NCBI GenBank assembly: GCA_002704145.1
Contig: PAFH01000016.1
Span: 1-26,606, forward strand
Direction of reading: 5' to 3'
Length of the DNA: 26,606 bases
From: Pelagibacteraceae bacterium
GTDB lineage: Bacteria > Pseudomonadota > Alphaproteobacteria > Pelagibacterales > Pelagibacteraceae
Shown: one piece after another, positions 7,566 through 15,906 of the stretch
Layout: the number at the start of each line of letters is the position of its first letter
Position numbering within the stretch: the first letter of the stretch is position 1
Notes under the pieces: model-generated
Told to the model about the DNA's origin: nothing
The model's input: only the letters and a program-made list of their open reading frames with translations
The model's database searches: none
Position numbers and translations under genes: made by a program

Positions 7566-7724
7566 ATGAATAACAAAATTTTAGGCTTAATTATTATAAT
7601 TTTCGGCGGGATAGTATTGTTTAGCAAACTTGAGGCAGCTATTTTGGTATCTGCAATTTCAATTGGTATAGGATCTGGAATTTTTTTTTTCTGGAAAGAA
7701 GGAAAAAATGATGTAGATAAGTAG
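7566..7724 (+). CDS. 52-residue membrane peptide
   Basis: A short open frame reads MNNKILGLIIIIFGGIVLF, then SKLEAAILVSAISIGIGSGIFFFW and a charged tail ending NDVDK. It predicts two hydrophobic helices (about 5-20 and 25-43) joined by a short turn. Its stop is one base before the ATG of the flavoprotein gene, and it occupies what would otherwise be an unusually long gap for this region, both of which support it as a gene. It spans a T10 run without losing frame. The function is unknown; it resembles general small inner-membrane proteins only in composition. Confidence 0.6.
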   Translation: MNNKILGLIIIIFGGIVLFSKLEAAILVSAISIGIGSGIFFFWKEGKNDVDK

Positions 7725-7725
7725 C

Positions 7726-8304
7726 ATGTCGAAACGTATATTTATTGTTTATGGTCACCACAATATAACTAAATCGTTTAATGCTTCAATACGAGATACA
7801 TTTATCGATGAAGCTAAAAAATTAGGTCATGAAATTGACTTGATAAACTTACATGAAGAAGAGCCAATTCCTTTTTTCAATGGATCTAGTCCAAATGATC
7901 AAATATTAGATTATAGAAAAAGATTAGAAAATAGTGACGTTTTATTTATGATATCGCCTTGTTATAATTTAAGAGCTACCGCAATTTTAGAAAATTGGAT
8001 TGATATCACATTAGCGCCTAAATGGTTTTTTTCATTTAAAAGACTTGTTGGTAATTGGGGCTATCCTGTTGCTGGTGCTATGAAAAATAGAAAAGCAATA
8101 ATGTCGATGTCTTACGGTGGAAATTGGTTTTCTATTCAAACTTGGTTTCAAAATATTCCATTTAGAAGAATCAAGGCAGGTGTTCTAAAACTTGGAGGAA
8201 TGAAAACAAACTACATTAGATTTTATGAAGTTCTGCCAGGCATGACTAATAATAAATTTGAAAATCATATGCAAAAAGTAAGAAAATTAGCGCGCAATTT
8301 ATAG
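7726..8304 (+). CDS. NAD(P)H:quinone oxidoreductase-like flavoprotein (flavodoxin-like fold)
   Basis: The 192-residue protein belongs to the flavodoxin_2 family (NQO/MdaB/KefF type), which carries FMN or FAD and reduces quinones or other acceptors by two electrons in the cytoplasm. The first strand and nucleotide loop read IFIVYGHHNITKSFNASI, the family pattern of a glycine/histidine loop followed by SFN. A second strand with the flavin-contacting loop is LFMISPCYNLRATAILENWID, and SMSYGGNW near residue 128 matches the third flavin loop. It follows the 52-residue membrane gene by one base. The natural acceptor cannot be read from sequence. Confidence 0.8.
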   Translation: MSKRIFIVYGHHNITKSFNASIRDTFIDEAKKLGHEIDLINLHEEEPIPFFNGSSPNDQILDYRKRLENSDVLFMISPCYNLRATAILENWIDITLAPKWFFSFKRLVGNWGYPVAGAMKNRKAIMSMSYGGNWFSIQTWFQNIPFRRIKAGVLKLGGMKTNYIRFYEVLPGMTNNKFENHMQKVRKLARNL

Positions 8305-8341
8305 TAATTTAAATTTTATTCAAAAAGTATATAAGATTTCT

Positions 8342-8788
8342 ATGGAAAAAATAAAAAATTGGATGACAGAAGCAGCTAATATCATGTTTGATGACAGCAA
8401 AAATGATTTAAGAAGCTTGCCAAAATCAGTAAGGCTACAGATCTTAATTGTTTTATCATTTGTTTGGTCTACAGTCTTTAGTTTGTATGTTTTTAGTGTT
8501 ACTTCATTCATATTCGGGTGGGCTGGAGTTGTGATGGCTCACATAGGTTTAATTATTGCAGTCTATCTTACTTTTAAATTTTTCCATAAAAAACAGGAGC
8601 AGCCGATAAGTGTTTTTCAATCTGGAAACTACAACCCGGCAAAAATATTCGCAATTTTTTTTATAGTATTTTTTATCTTTATTTTTACTAAAGGGATAGA
8701 TGTACTAACTAGAACTAACAGTTATGAAACACCTTATTCTGGACCAGAAACAACAACTGAAGAACGAATTAAAAGATTTGTAAAATAG
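8342..8788 (+). CDS. Three-helix membrane protein of unknown function
   Basis: I do not recognise this 148-residue protein. It has a soluble N-terminal 30 residues (MEKIKNWMTEAANIMFDD), a helical pair at about 32-55 and 58-81, a short charged loop, a third very phenylalanine-rich helix at about 101-117, and a polar tail with ETTTEERIKRF. There is no signal peptide. It lies 37 nt after the flavoprotein gene and 47 nt before the basic peptide, in a run of co-directional genes. Confidence 0.75.
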   Translation: MEKIKNWMTEAANIMFDDSKNDLRSLPKSVRLQILIVLSFVWSTVFSLYVFSVTSFIFGWAGVVMAHIGLIIAVYLTFKFFHKKQEQPISVFQSGNYNPAKIFAIFFIVFFIFIFTKGIDVLTRTNSYETPYSGPETTTEERIKRFVK

Positions 8789-8835
8789 TTATTTCTTAAC
8801 TAAAATTAACTCTTAAGATAATAAAATAAATAGAT

Positions 8836-8946
8836 ATGTCAAAAAGATATTCTGGAAAAAGTCAGAAAGATAGAAACTTTAAAAAAAAAGCCAAACATTC
8901 ATTTAAAGAGAAAAGAAAACTTAAAAAGGAAAAGAAAAATAGATAA
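8836..8946 (+). CDS. 36-residue highly basic peptide coupled to SRAP gene
   Basis: The open frame reads MSKRYSGKSQKDRNFKKKAK and ends in KKEKKNR. It has 14 Lys and 4 Arg in 36 residues, with only three acidic residues. The TAA stop shares its last A with the ATG of the SRAP gene (TAATG), the arrangement expected for translational coupling. The composition suggests nucleic-acid or ribosome binding, but short Lys-rich frames also arise by chance in AT-rich DNA. Position and overlap are the main support. Confidence 0.5.
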   Translation: MSKRYSGKSQKDRNFKKKAKHSFKEKRKLKKEKKNR

Positions 8947-9569
8947 TGTGCGGAAGATATAAAATTACAAAACCTGTAACTAAAACTGTTGATTTAGTTA
9001 AAACAAAAATTAAAGTTGAAGATATAGATAATTATAATGCCCATCCTGGTCAAAAACTACCTATTATAAAATCTTACACAAATGGAAAAGCTTTAGAACT
9101 TTGTGAATGGGGACTGGTACCAGGATGGTCAAAAAAATTAGATAAATTTTCACCCTTGATAAATGCAAGGAAAGAAACACTTGTGGAAAAAATTACATTT
9201 AAAAATTTGATACAAAATTCACGATGTATAGTTCCAGCAGATGGATATTATGAGTGGAAAAGGGAGAGTGAAAAAAAAATACCTTATTATTTATCTAAAG
9301 ATGATGATGAAATCATGTTTTTTGCTGCAATATATCAAAATAATCAGTTTTGTATTATTACAAGAGAAGCTACAGAGAAAATAAGTACTATTCATCATAG
9401 AGAACCAATGATCATAAATCAAAGTCAAATAAATAATTATTTAAACGTAAAAAAAAATGCCATGGAAATTTTAAGTTCGATTAAGCCACCTAGTTTAAAG
9501 TTTCATAAAATTTCTAAAGATGTAAATAATCCAATGAATAATGATCCCGCTATAACAAACCCTATATAA
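8946..9569 (+). CDS. SRAP-family abasic-site processing protein (YedK/HMCES)
   Basis: SRAP proteins form a thiazolidine crosslink with abasic sites in single-stranded DNA and so shield them during replication. The 207-residue protein begins MCGRY. Cys2, exposed after Met removal, is the crosslinking residue. Other active-site parts are visible: NAHPGQ (30s), WGLVPGW (55-61), INARKE (72-77), E103 in DGYYEWK and H150 in the IHHREPM segment, where HDRMP is usual. The order and spacing match the family. It is preceded by an overlapping basic 36-residue frame and followed 3 nt later by the dioxygenase gene. Confidence 0.93.
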   Translation: MCGRYKITKPVTKTVDLVKTKIKVEDIDNYNAHPGQKLPIIKSYTNGKALELCEWGLVPGWSKKLDKFSPLINARKETLVEKITFKNLIQNSRCIVPADGYYEWKRESEKKIPYYLSKDDDEIMFFAAIYQNNQFCIITREATEKISTIHHREPMIINQSQINNYLNVKKNAMEILSSIKPPSLKFHKISKDVNNPMNNDPAITNPI

Positions 9570-9572
9570 TAA

Positions 9573-10382
9573 ATGTACTCAATTTCTATTACTCCAGGAA
9601 AAAATAATGTTGGTGCTTATATCAACAATATAAATTTAAATGAACTTAACGAGGATTTAACAAATACAATCAAAAATACACTTGATAAATATGGAGTTAT
9701 CTTTATTAAAAATCAAAAATTAGACTCTAATTCTTATCAGAATTTTGCAAAATCTATAGGTCAATTAGTTGAATACCCTAGACTTAAGGGATTAGAAAAT
9801 TATCCTTACATAAATGTTTTAGAACGAAAACCAACCGATAAAAGTTTAGCTTTTGGGGGATCTTGGCTACATCAAGATACTTCTTATTTGAAAAAAAATA
9901 GACCTAGGTATACTATGTTAATGGGAATAGAAATACCTGAGGGTCAAGGAAATACCATTTTTTCCTCAGGATTTAATGCTTACAAGAAACTTCCAGAGGA
10001 TATAAAACAAAAAATTAAAGATGCTAAGGGTATTTTTTCATCTGCGGGGCCAATAAGTAAAACTAGATTAGAGCTAGAACGAAGAGCAGGTATTCGATCT
10101 GCCGAAGTGTTTGAGGCTCAACATTCAATTGTGCAAGAAGTTAACGGCCAAAAGTCTTTATATGTTTCTCCCGGTCATCTTATTAGCATCAAAAATACTA
10201 AAGGACAGGAGAATGAAAAAATCAAAAAATATCTTATAAATCATGTAAATAAAGATGATTTTATATTTTCATACGAATGGTCTAAAGGAGATTTAGTCTT
10301 ATGGGACAATATTAGCGTTATGCATAAAGCAAGTGAAATTAAAAACTGTAAAAGAGTTATGCATCGAATCACTATTAAATAG
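9573..10382 (+). CDS. TauD/TfdA-family 2-oxoglutarate- and Fe(II)-dependent dioxygenase
   Basis: These enzymes hydroxylate a small organic substrate using Fe(II), oxygen and 2-oxoglutarate. The 269-residue protein has the facial triad H100 and D102 (WLHQDTSY) and distal H251 (NISVMHK). An arginine near the end (R261 or R265, in KRVMHRITIK) would bind 2-oxoglutarate. RPRYTMLMGIEIPEGQGNT is the typical strand after the HxD motif. Family members act on taurine, chlorinated phenoxyacids, carnitine precursors and others, and sequence alone does not settle the substrate; no taurine transporter is adjacent. It lies 3 nt after SRAP and converges on purK with a 2-nt gap. Confidence 0.88.
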   Translation: MYSISITPGKNNVGAYINNINLNELNEDLTNTIKNTLDKYGVIFIKNQKLDSNSYQNFAKSIGQLVEYPRLKGLENYPYINVLERKPTDKSLAFGGSWLHQDTSYLKKNRPRYTMLMGIEIPEGQGNTIFSSGFNAYKKLPEDIKQKIKDAKGIFSSAGPISKTRLELERRAGIRSAEVFEAQHSIVQEVNGQKSLYVSPGHLISIKNTKGQENEKIKKYLINHVNKDDFIFSYEWSKGDLVLWDNISVMHKASEIKNCKRVMHRITIK

Positions 10383-10384
10383 TA

Positions 10385-11428
10385 TTACTTTACTAACGTA
10401 GTAATATGGCCCATCTTTCTTTTATCTTTAATAATTTTTTTTCTATAATCGAAAAAGTATTCATCTAAGTTAAAAGTTTTTTTCCGATAAGTTTCTATTT
10501 CTTTACCCAAAATATTATTCATTTCTGCATTAGCTAATTTTTTTACTTCTATTTTTTCAAGTCCGACTACTGCACGAACATGGTTTTCAAATTGACTAAC
10601 ATTAAAAGCATTGATTGTTAGATGACCTGAGTTATGAACTCTTGGTGCAATTTCGTTAACCAGAAGATTTTCATCTTTATCTATAAAATATTCAACGCAC
10701 ATTGTTCCTATATAATCTAATTTTTCTGCAATCAACTTGGCGTTGTCTTGTGCTTTTTGATGAATATCTAATTTAATATCAGCTGGGATTTTTGAATATT
10801 TTAAAATTTGATCTTTATGAATATTTTCAATTGGTTCATAAATATAGCATTCACCATTTTTAAATCTTGTAATTACTACAGAAATTTCTTTTTTTAAATC
10901 TAATTTTTTTTCTAAAATATAATCAGCTGTAAAACACCAATCTTTTTTAATATCTGCTAATGTGTTTAAGACGAACTGTCCATGTCCATCATAACCTAAG
11001 GTATTAGATTTTAAAATACCAGGTAATAAATGTTCATTTATTTTTATATCTTCTACAGACTCAATAAATGACCATTTTGTAGTTTGAATTCCAAGCTCGT
11101 TTATAAAAGTTTTCTCTAATTTTCTATTTTGCACTATTTGATTTATATCAGGCCTTGGAAATACTTTTCTTTTTTCATCTATCTTTTTTAATATTTTAAT
11201 GGGTATATTCTCAAATTCAAAAGTAACAACATTTACTTTATCTACAAATTCTTTTATCTTATTTTCATTATCATACTTAGAATAAATAAATTCATTAGCA
11301 TAGTTTTGTGCAGGGCCTTCTTTATCGTCAGATATAACTACCGTTTTAATCTTAAGTTTTTTTGCAGCTTGACATAACAAGGATCCTAATTGACCAGAGC
11401 CTATAATTCCTAAAGTGCTTACTGACAT
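10385..11428 (-). CDS. purK: N5-carboxyaminoimidazole ribonucleotide synthase
   Basis: PurK uses ATP and bicarbonate to make N5-CAIR from AIR in de novo purine synthesis. The 347-residue ATP-grasp protein starts with the nucleotide-fold motif LGIIGSGQLGSLLCQAA. It shows the ATP-grasp segments GILKSNTLGYDGHGQ and MCVEYFIDKDENLLVNEIAPRVHNSGH, the latter holding the metal-binding Glu and Asn. The HLTINAFNVSQFENHVRAV segment is a PurK signature. It lies 4 nt downstream of purE, with which it forms a two-gene operon. Confidence 0.96.
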   Translation of the reverse strand: MSVSTLGIIGSGQLGSLLCQAAKKLKIKTVVISDDKEGPAQNYANEFIYSKYDNENKIKEFVDKVNVVTFEFENIPIKILKKIDEKRKVFPRPDINQIVQNRKLEKTFINELGIQTTKWSFIESVEDIKINEHLLPGILKSNTLGYDGHGQFVLNTLADIKKDWCFTADYILEKKLDLKKEISVVITRFKNGECYIYEPIENIHKDQILKYSKIPADIKLDIHQKAQDNAKLIAEKLDYIGTMCVEYFIDKDENLLVNEIAPRVHNSGHLTINAFNVSQFENHVRAVVGLEKIEVKKLANAEMNNILGKEIETYRKKTFNLDEYFFDYRKKIIKDKRKMGHITTLVK

Positions 11429-11432
11429 TAAA

Positions 11433-11936
11433 TTATTTTGGAATTTTTTTTATCGATTTTGATTGGACTCTTCTCCACTTATCTAAATTTGATTTAATTT
11501 TTTTATCAAAATTAGCAATAATTGATGCAGCAAGTAAACCTGCATTGAAAGCTCCATCAATTGCAACACATCCCACTGGAATGCCTTTAGGCATTTGAGA
11601 AATTGATAACAAGCTATCAAGTCCTTTTAATTTCTTACTTTCTATCGGAACCCCTATAACTGGAAGAGTTGTTAAAGAAGCAACCATTCCGCAAAGATGT
11701 GCTGCGCCTCCAGCTCCACTAATTATTACCTTGAAACCCCTCTTTTCTGCGTTCTCAGCAAAATCAAACATCCTTCTTGGCGTTCTGTGAGCGCTCACTA
11801 TCATAGTTTGAAACTTTACTTTTAAAAATTTCAAGATATTTTCACAATCTCTCATAACTTTGTAGTCTGACTGAGAGCCCATAATAATGGCAACTTTATT
11901 ATTAAATTTATTGAGTTTCACAAAACAATTTAACAA
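11433..11936 (-). CDS. purE: N5-carboxyaminoimidazole ribonucleotide mutase
   Basis: PurE converts N5-CAIR to CAIR, following PurK. At 167 residues it is a class I bacterial PurE, and all core motifs are present: [19 protein letters not shown] with the catalytic His, and [11 protein letters not shown], where Cys replaces the usual Pro. LPVIGVPI and an Ala/Gly-rich C-terminal helix follow. The first 14 residues ([14 protein letters not shown]) are outside the conserved fold, so a later start such as the GTG at residue 6 is possible. It is divergent from the lipoprotein gene across about 90 nt of A/T-rich DNA. Confidence 0.96.
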   Translation of the reverse strand: MLNCFVKLNKFNNKVAIIMGSQSDYKVMRDCENILKFLKVKFQTMIVSAHRTPRRMFDFAENAEKRGFKVIISGAGGAAHLCGMVASLTTLPVIGVPIESKKLKGLDSLLSISQMPKGIPVGCVAIDGAFNAGLLAASIIANFDKKIKSNLDKWRRVQSKSIKKIPK

Positions 11937-12026
11937 TTATTCAGATAAAAACAATAGAGTTTTGTTTTCTTTTTTTTGTCTAATTTATGCCAATCAAAAC
12001 ACAGATTTTTATTACACATTATTCTA

Positions 12027-12230
12027 ATGAAAATAATATCTATATTATCGCTGATACTTTTTTTGTCTAATTGTGCAGGAGGCAATGTGGCTAAGATTAA
12101 ATTTGGCAAACGTTGTACTGCTGCTAATGGTGAGGGGCTTAAGGAAAGTTCCTATGTTTGGGTAGTAAGTAAAGATGCCATTAAGTCTTTTGACAAAAGA
12201 GTAAATAAATCAAACTGTTTAGATAGCTAA
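12027..12230 (+). CDS. Small lipoprotein of unknown function
   Basis: The 67-residue product begins MKIISILSLILFLSNCAGG, a lipoprotein signal with lipobox LSNC and an acylated Cys at residue 16. The frame is open further upstream to an ATG at 11976, but that adds 17 residues before the signal, so I take 12027. The mature part is about 50 residues, with two further cysteines (KRCTA and KSNCLDS) that could pair in the periplasm. It is followed by a small membrane gene and the exported hydrolase. Confidence 0.75.
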   Translation: MKIISILSLILFLSNCAGGNVAKIKFGKRCTAANGEGLKESSYVWVVSKDAIKSFDKRVNKSNCLDS

Positions 12231-12255
12231 AATAAAGTATAAAAAATAGTTTTCT

Positions 12256-12441
12256 ATGATATTAAGGGGTATGGAATTTCCTTTACCCCTTATTATAGTA
12301 TGTATACTAATTATATTAGCTCTAATTGTTTTTCCTTTATTTGTCTCTTATAAATCAGAAAAAAAAAATAAAATAGGTGAATGGGATAGAATAAAAGAAT
12401 TTGGTAATAAAATTAATGACGAAACAAGAAAAAAAAATTAA
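12256..12441 (+). CDS. Small single-helix membrane protein
   Basis: The 61-residue frame has one strong hydrophobic helix (about 10-32, ending in FVSY), then a Lys-rich segment and an amphipathic tail with WDRIKEF. The second ATG (12271, MEFPLPL) lies just before the helix and is a plausible alternative start. The sequence AAGGGG next to it would be too close for a good ribosome site. Function is unknown. It ends 8 nt before the hydrolase gene and is probably cotranscribed. Confidence 0.6.
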   Translation: MILRGMEFPLPLIIVCILIILALIVFPLFVSYKSEKKNKIGEWDRIKEFGNKINDETRKKN

Positions 12442-12449
12442 TAAATGCC

Positions 12450-13499
12450 ATGCAAAAATTCTTTTTTTTTATTACCCTTCTCATATTTTTTAATTTAGAT
12501 TTATTAGCTATGGAAAAACCTTATCATCATTTACCTGATGGAACTTTTAGAAATCCTGAAGGTTCTCCAAAAAGAAACCCAAATGTAAAGTGGTCTTATA
12601 AGATATTTAACGAAGAGAGAAAAAAATTAAAAGTTGAATTTCCTAATGATCATGTTGTTCCTAAAAATGAAATTTTAGCAAATTTGAAAACAAATCAAGA
12701 CGAAGATTTTATTTTTTGGATTGGACACGCTTCCTTCATCATAAAATTAGGCAAAACAACAATTATAACAGACCCAGTTTTTTCAAAAAACACTGGACCA
12801 TTAATATTCGGACCTAAAAGATATGTACCACCGGCTATCAATTTAAGTGAAATTCCTCCAATAGATTTATTTTTGCTAACTCATAACCATTACGATCATC
12901 AAGACATGTCCACCATTCGGAATTTCCCATATAAAAATTCAAAAGTGTTGCTTCCCTTGAGACTAGGGAAGTATTTTAAAAATTATAAAGATGTAAACGA
13001 ACTTGATTGGTATGAAAAAATTCAAATTAATAATGACATTAAAGTAACTTTATTACCCGCTGTTCATTGGTCGAAGAGAAGTTTGTGGGATACCAATAAA
13101 ACTCTCTGGGGAAGTTTTTTAATTGATTATAAAGGTAAAAAATTTTTATTTGCTTGTGATACTGGTTATGGAAATATTTATAAAGAGTTAGGAAAAAAGT
13201 TTGGTCCAATAGATTTAACTTTTATTAATATAGGTGCTTATAATTTTTTTCCAATAATGCCAGAAAAAGATAAATCAGTGTACCACACTAATCCTGAGGA
13301 GGCTTTACAGATCGCAAAAGATCTTAAAAGTAAAAAAGTAATTGGTATGCATTGGGGCACAGTCGTTTTATCTCTTGAGCCGATAATGGAGCCAAAAGAA
13401 AGATTTAAAAAGAACGCAAATAAATTTGGTTACTCCAGCAAGGAAGCTATTACTTTTAAAATTGGAGAATTAAAAACTTTAAAAGAAATACTCAACTAG
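12450..13499 (+). CDS. Exported NAPE-PLD-like metallo-beta-lactamase-fold hydrolase
   Basis: The 349-residue protein starts with a signal peptide (MQKFFFFITLLIFFNLDLLA, probable cut before MEKPYHH). A metallo-beta-lactamase fold follows, with metal ligands in THNHYDH (144-150), HWSKR, a Cys-Asp (FACDTGYG) and the late GMHWGTV. The WIGHASFIIK, ITDPVF and IDLTFINIGAYN segments and the distal TNPEEAL motif match the NAPE-PLD/RomA-like branch rather than beta-lactamases. NAPE-PLD hydrolyses N-acyl phosphatidylethanolamine; the substrate here is unknown. The signal peptide places it outside the inner membrane. It converges with the coiled-coil gene and overlaps it by 8 nt. Confidence 0.85.
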   Translation: MQKFFFFITLLIFFNLDLLAMEKPYHHLPDGTFRNPEGSPKRNPNVKWSYKIFNEERKKLKVEFPNDHVVPKNEILANLKTNQDEDFIFWIGHASFIIKLGKTTIITDPVFSKNTGPLIFGPKRYVPPAINLSEIPPIDLFLLTHNHYDHQDMSTIRNFPYKNSKVLLPLRLGKYFKNYKDVNELDWYEKIQINNDIKVTLLPAVHWSKRSLWDTNKTLWGSFLIDYKGKKFLFACDTGYGNIYKELGKKFGPIDLTFINIGAYNFFPIMPEKDKSVYHTNPEEALQIAKDLKSKKVIGMHWGTVVLSLEPIMEPKERFKKNANKFGYSSKEAITFKIGELKTLKEILN

Positions 13500-14670
13500 C
13501 TTTTTTCTCACCTCTTTTTTTATCTAAAAGCTTTGTTAGTGCATCAACCATCAAGTCTGAAGCTCTAAAAATTTCATTTGATTTGAACTCATGAGAACTA
13601 TTAAGTTCAGGATTGGTCTTATCCTCAATTATTATTCCTGTCTCAGGTGAATTATTTTTTAAATATATTAAAATCAACCAATCTTCATCTGATGTATCAT
13701 CCCACTTAATGAATATTTCTCCAGTTTCAAATCTTCTATCTATTACTCTCATTATGCTTAAATATTTCGGAATGTACTTCTTATTTAATTGAAAACAGAG
13801 GCTATGGGCAGATCTGTAAAAACTTTCTAGAGCAAACTCAATCTTTTGTCTTTCTAAATTATAAGCTTTTTCTTTTTCAAGTAAAACTGTTCTATCATCT
13901 CCTTCTTCAATTTTTACTCCTAATTGCTGGACTCTTTCTCTGATTTTTTGATCTCTTAAAGCTTGGTACTTAATTTTTATTCTATCAATCATTGCCTGAA
14001 CATCTACATAAGACTCTCTTTCTTGACTTAAAACAAATTTTTCCAAATTTTGAATTTCTAATGCCTCTCTTTTTCTAAACTGATCAATCTTTTTTTCTAA
14101 TTTAATTTGCTCTAAAAATTTTCTTTGCTTTTCTGCTTGCTCTTTTCTTACTTCTGCTTGTTCAAGTCTTATAAATTTCTGTAATTCTTTTTTTCTCTCC
14201 TTTTCTAATTTAATTTCATCTTTTAATTCTTTTTCTTTCGCCTTTATTTCATTATCTCTCTCAGATATTAATCTCATCCTTAAATCTTTTTTTTCCTTTT
14301 CTATAACTTGAAGTTTAATTTTTTTTTGTTTTTCTTTTTCTTCTTGTATTAATTTTTGAATTTCTGAAATCTTATCAGATATTCCTTGGAAAAAATTTTG
14401 AAGTGATCGATCTAAATCAAATTTAAAGCTAAAAAAGGATTTTATCTTATCATTTACATTTAACAAACTAAGAATAACTGCTTTTGTTTTTAAATGTTTG
14501 TTTTTCTTTTTTTTTAAAATTCTGATATTTTTTCTTAGCCTTTTTCTCTTTTTAAGTCTTTTCTTTTTTTTAAAGCTTATTTTTTTTCTTTTTTTCTTAG
14601 AAAGAATTTTTTTTCTCTTTTTTTTTAAAGATTTTTTTTTATATTTTTTTGTTCTTTTTCTTTTTTTCAT
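13492..14670 (-). CDS. Protein with polybasic N-terminus and long coiled coil, unknown function
   Basis: I do not recognise this 392-residue protein. Of residues 1-60, 40 are Lys or Arg and none are acidic, in runs such as KKKRKK and KKKKRLKKRKR. A short mixed segment (about 64-100, VILSLLNVNDKI and SFFSFKFDLD) follows. Next comes a Lys/Glu-rich coiled coil (about 100-235). The last part (about 270-392) looks globular, with KKYIPKYLSIMRVIDRRF and EDWLILIYLKN. No signal peptide or membrane helix is present. It starts 25 nt after cfa on the same strand. The basic tail suggests contact with DNA, RNA, ribosomes or acidic lipids; that is inference. The frame survives many long homopolymers. Confidence 0.75.
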   Translation of the reverse strand: MKKRKRTKKYKKKSLKKKRKKILSKKKRKKISFKKKKRLKKRKRLRKNIRILKKKKNKHLKTKAVILSLLNVNDKIKSFFSFKFDLDRSLQNFFQGISDKISEIQKLIQEEKEKQKKIKLQVIEKEKKDLRMRLISERDNEIKAKEKELKDEIKLEKERKKELQKFIRLEQAEVRKEQAEKQRKFLEQIKLEKKIDQFRKREALEIQNLEKFVLSQERESYVDVQAMIDRIKIKYQALRDQKIRERVQQLGVKIEEGDDRTVLLEKEKAYNLERQKIEFALESFYRSAHSLCFQLNKKYIPKYLSIMRVIDRRFETGEIFIKWDDTSDEDWLILIYLKNNSPETGIIIEDKTNPELNSSHEFKSNEIFRASDLMVDALTKLLDKKRGEKKAS

Positions 14671-14695
14671 TCCTGTATTTATTAAATATCAGGTT

Positions 14696-15904
14696 TTATG
14701 AATATATATAGTCTCTTGTATTATGGGCAGAATTAAAGTTTTTCACAATTTGTAATTGAAAAACAGCTAAGTCTCTATATCTGAATGCTGCAGCACAACT
14801 TGCTAAATAAAACTCCCACATTTTTACAAATCTTTCATCAAAAAGGTCTTTAACCTCCTTTTTTTTGGCTAAAAATCTTTCTAACCAACTTTCTAACGTT
14901 TTATCATAATGTCTAATAAGTGTCTCTGTATCAGCAACAATCAGTCCGGTTTTTTCTAATGGTTCAACAATTTGACTAAAAGACGGACAAATGCCTCCAG
15001 GAAAAATATATCGGTTTATAAATTTATTCGGTGGCGATGATTTATCTACAACACCTATAGTGTGTAATAAAAAGATACCGTCTTCTTTTAGCAATTTGTT
15101 CATTGACTCAAAAAAAACTTTATAAAATTTCTTACCAACATGTTCGAACATTCCAACTGAAAAAATCCTATCATATTGACCACTAATTTCTCTGTAATCG
15201 GCCAATTCAAAACTCACTTGATTATCTAAACCAAGATCTTTTGCTTTTTTTTTACAATAACTGATCTGGTTTTTGCTCAAGGAAATACCTTTTATTTCAC
15301 AATTTTTTTGCCTTGCGATTTCAAAAGCCATCCCACCCCAGCCACATCCAACTTCTAAAATTTTTTGATTATCTTTAATATCTAATTTTTTTACTATATG
15401 ATTTATCTTATTTTGCTGAGCCTCTTCTAAAGTTTTTGTTCCTTCCTTCCAATATGCGCATGAATAAAGTCTATGGGTTTTGTCAAGAAAAATATCGTAA
15501 AGCTTCTCTCCTTTAAGACCCCCAACATCATAGTGATGCTCTACATTTTTTCTGGATTTTCCAGGTAAGTTAAAATTTGAAATATATCTCCATAATTGAA
15601 ATATTTTTTTAGACATATGACTTGCGGCACTAATTTCCCTTCTTCCTAAATTTTTTACTAGCGCCATTAAAAATTCTTTTAAAGATGCGTTCTCTATAAC
15701 AATTTCATTTCTCATGTAAGCTTCCGGAAACTCTATTTCTGGATCTAATACAAGTTTCCAATTCAGACTTTCTTTTAAAAGTTTAATTGTAATAGGTTTA
15801 TCCTTTTTGGGATTTCCACAAATATATTTTTGTCCTCTATGGTCTACTAAAATGACTCCTTCTTCCTTTACGAAGATATTAGAAAATATTCTTGCTAAAA
15901 TCAT
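14696..15904 (-). CDS. cfa: Cyclopropane-fatty-acyl-phospholipid synthase
   Basis: The enzyme adds a methylene from SAM across double bonds of membrane phospholipid acyl chains. At 402 residues it has the expected two-part layout: an N-terminal lipid-contact domain (about 1-110) and a SAM methyltransferase domain. Motifs include VEHHYDVGG (121-129), LYSCAYW with the conserved Cys (C149), EVGCGWGGMAFE (184-195), the MFEHVGKKFY segment with the active-site Glu and His, and NRYIFPGG. It sits 2 nt after the DapA-like gene and 25 nt before the coiled-coil gene. Confidence 0.95.
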   Translation of the reverse strand: MILARIFSNIFVKEEGVILVDHRGQKYICGNPKKDKPITIKLLKESLNWKLVLDPEIEFPEAYMRNEIVIENASLKEFLMALVKNLGRREISAASHMSKKIFQLWRYISNFNLPGKSRKNVEHHYDVGGLKGEKLYDIFLDKTHRLYSCAYWKEGTKTLEEAQQNKINHIVKKLDIKDNQKILEVGCGWGGMAFEIARQKNCEIKGISLSKNQISYCKKKAKDLGLDNQVSFELADYREISGQYDRIFSVGMFEHVGKKFYKVFFESMNKLLKEDGIFLLHTIGVVDKSSPPNKFINRYIFPGGICPSFSQIVEPLEKTGLIVADTETLIRHYDKTLESWLERFLAKKKEVKDLFDERFVKMWEFYLASCAAAFRYRDLAVFQLQIVKNFNSAHNTRDYIYS

Positions 15905-15906
15905 GT

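Noticed and set aside
11976..12026. Upstream start of the 67-residue lipoprotein
   Set aside because: It would place 17 polar residues before a clear lipoprotein signal.
14498..14701. 67-residue Phe/Leu-rich plus-strand membrane protein
   Set aside because: It is the complement of the Lys-rich N-terminus of the minus-strand coiled-coil gene; the hydrophobicity comes only from reading poly-A as poly-T.
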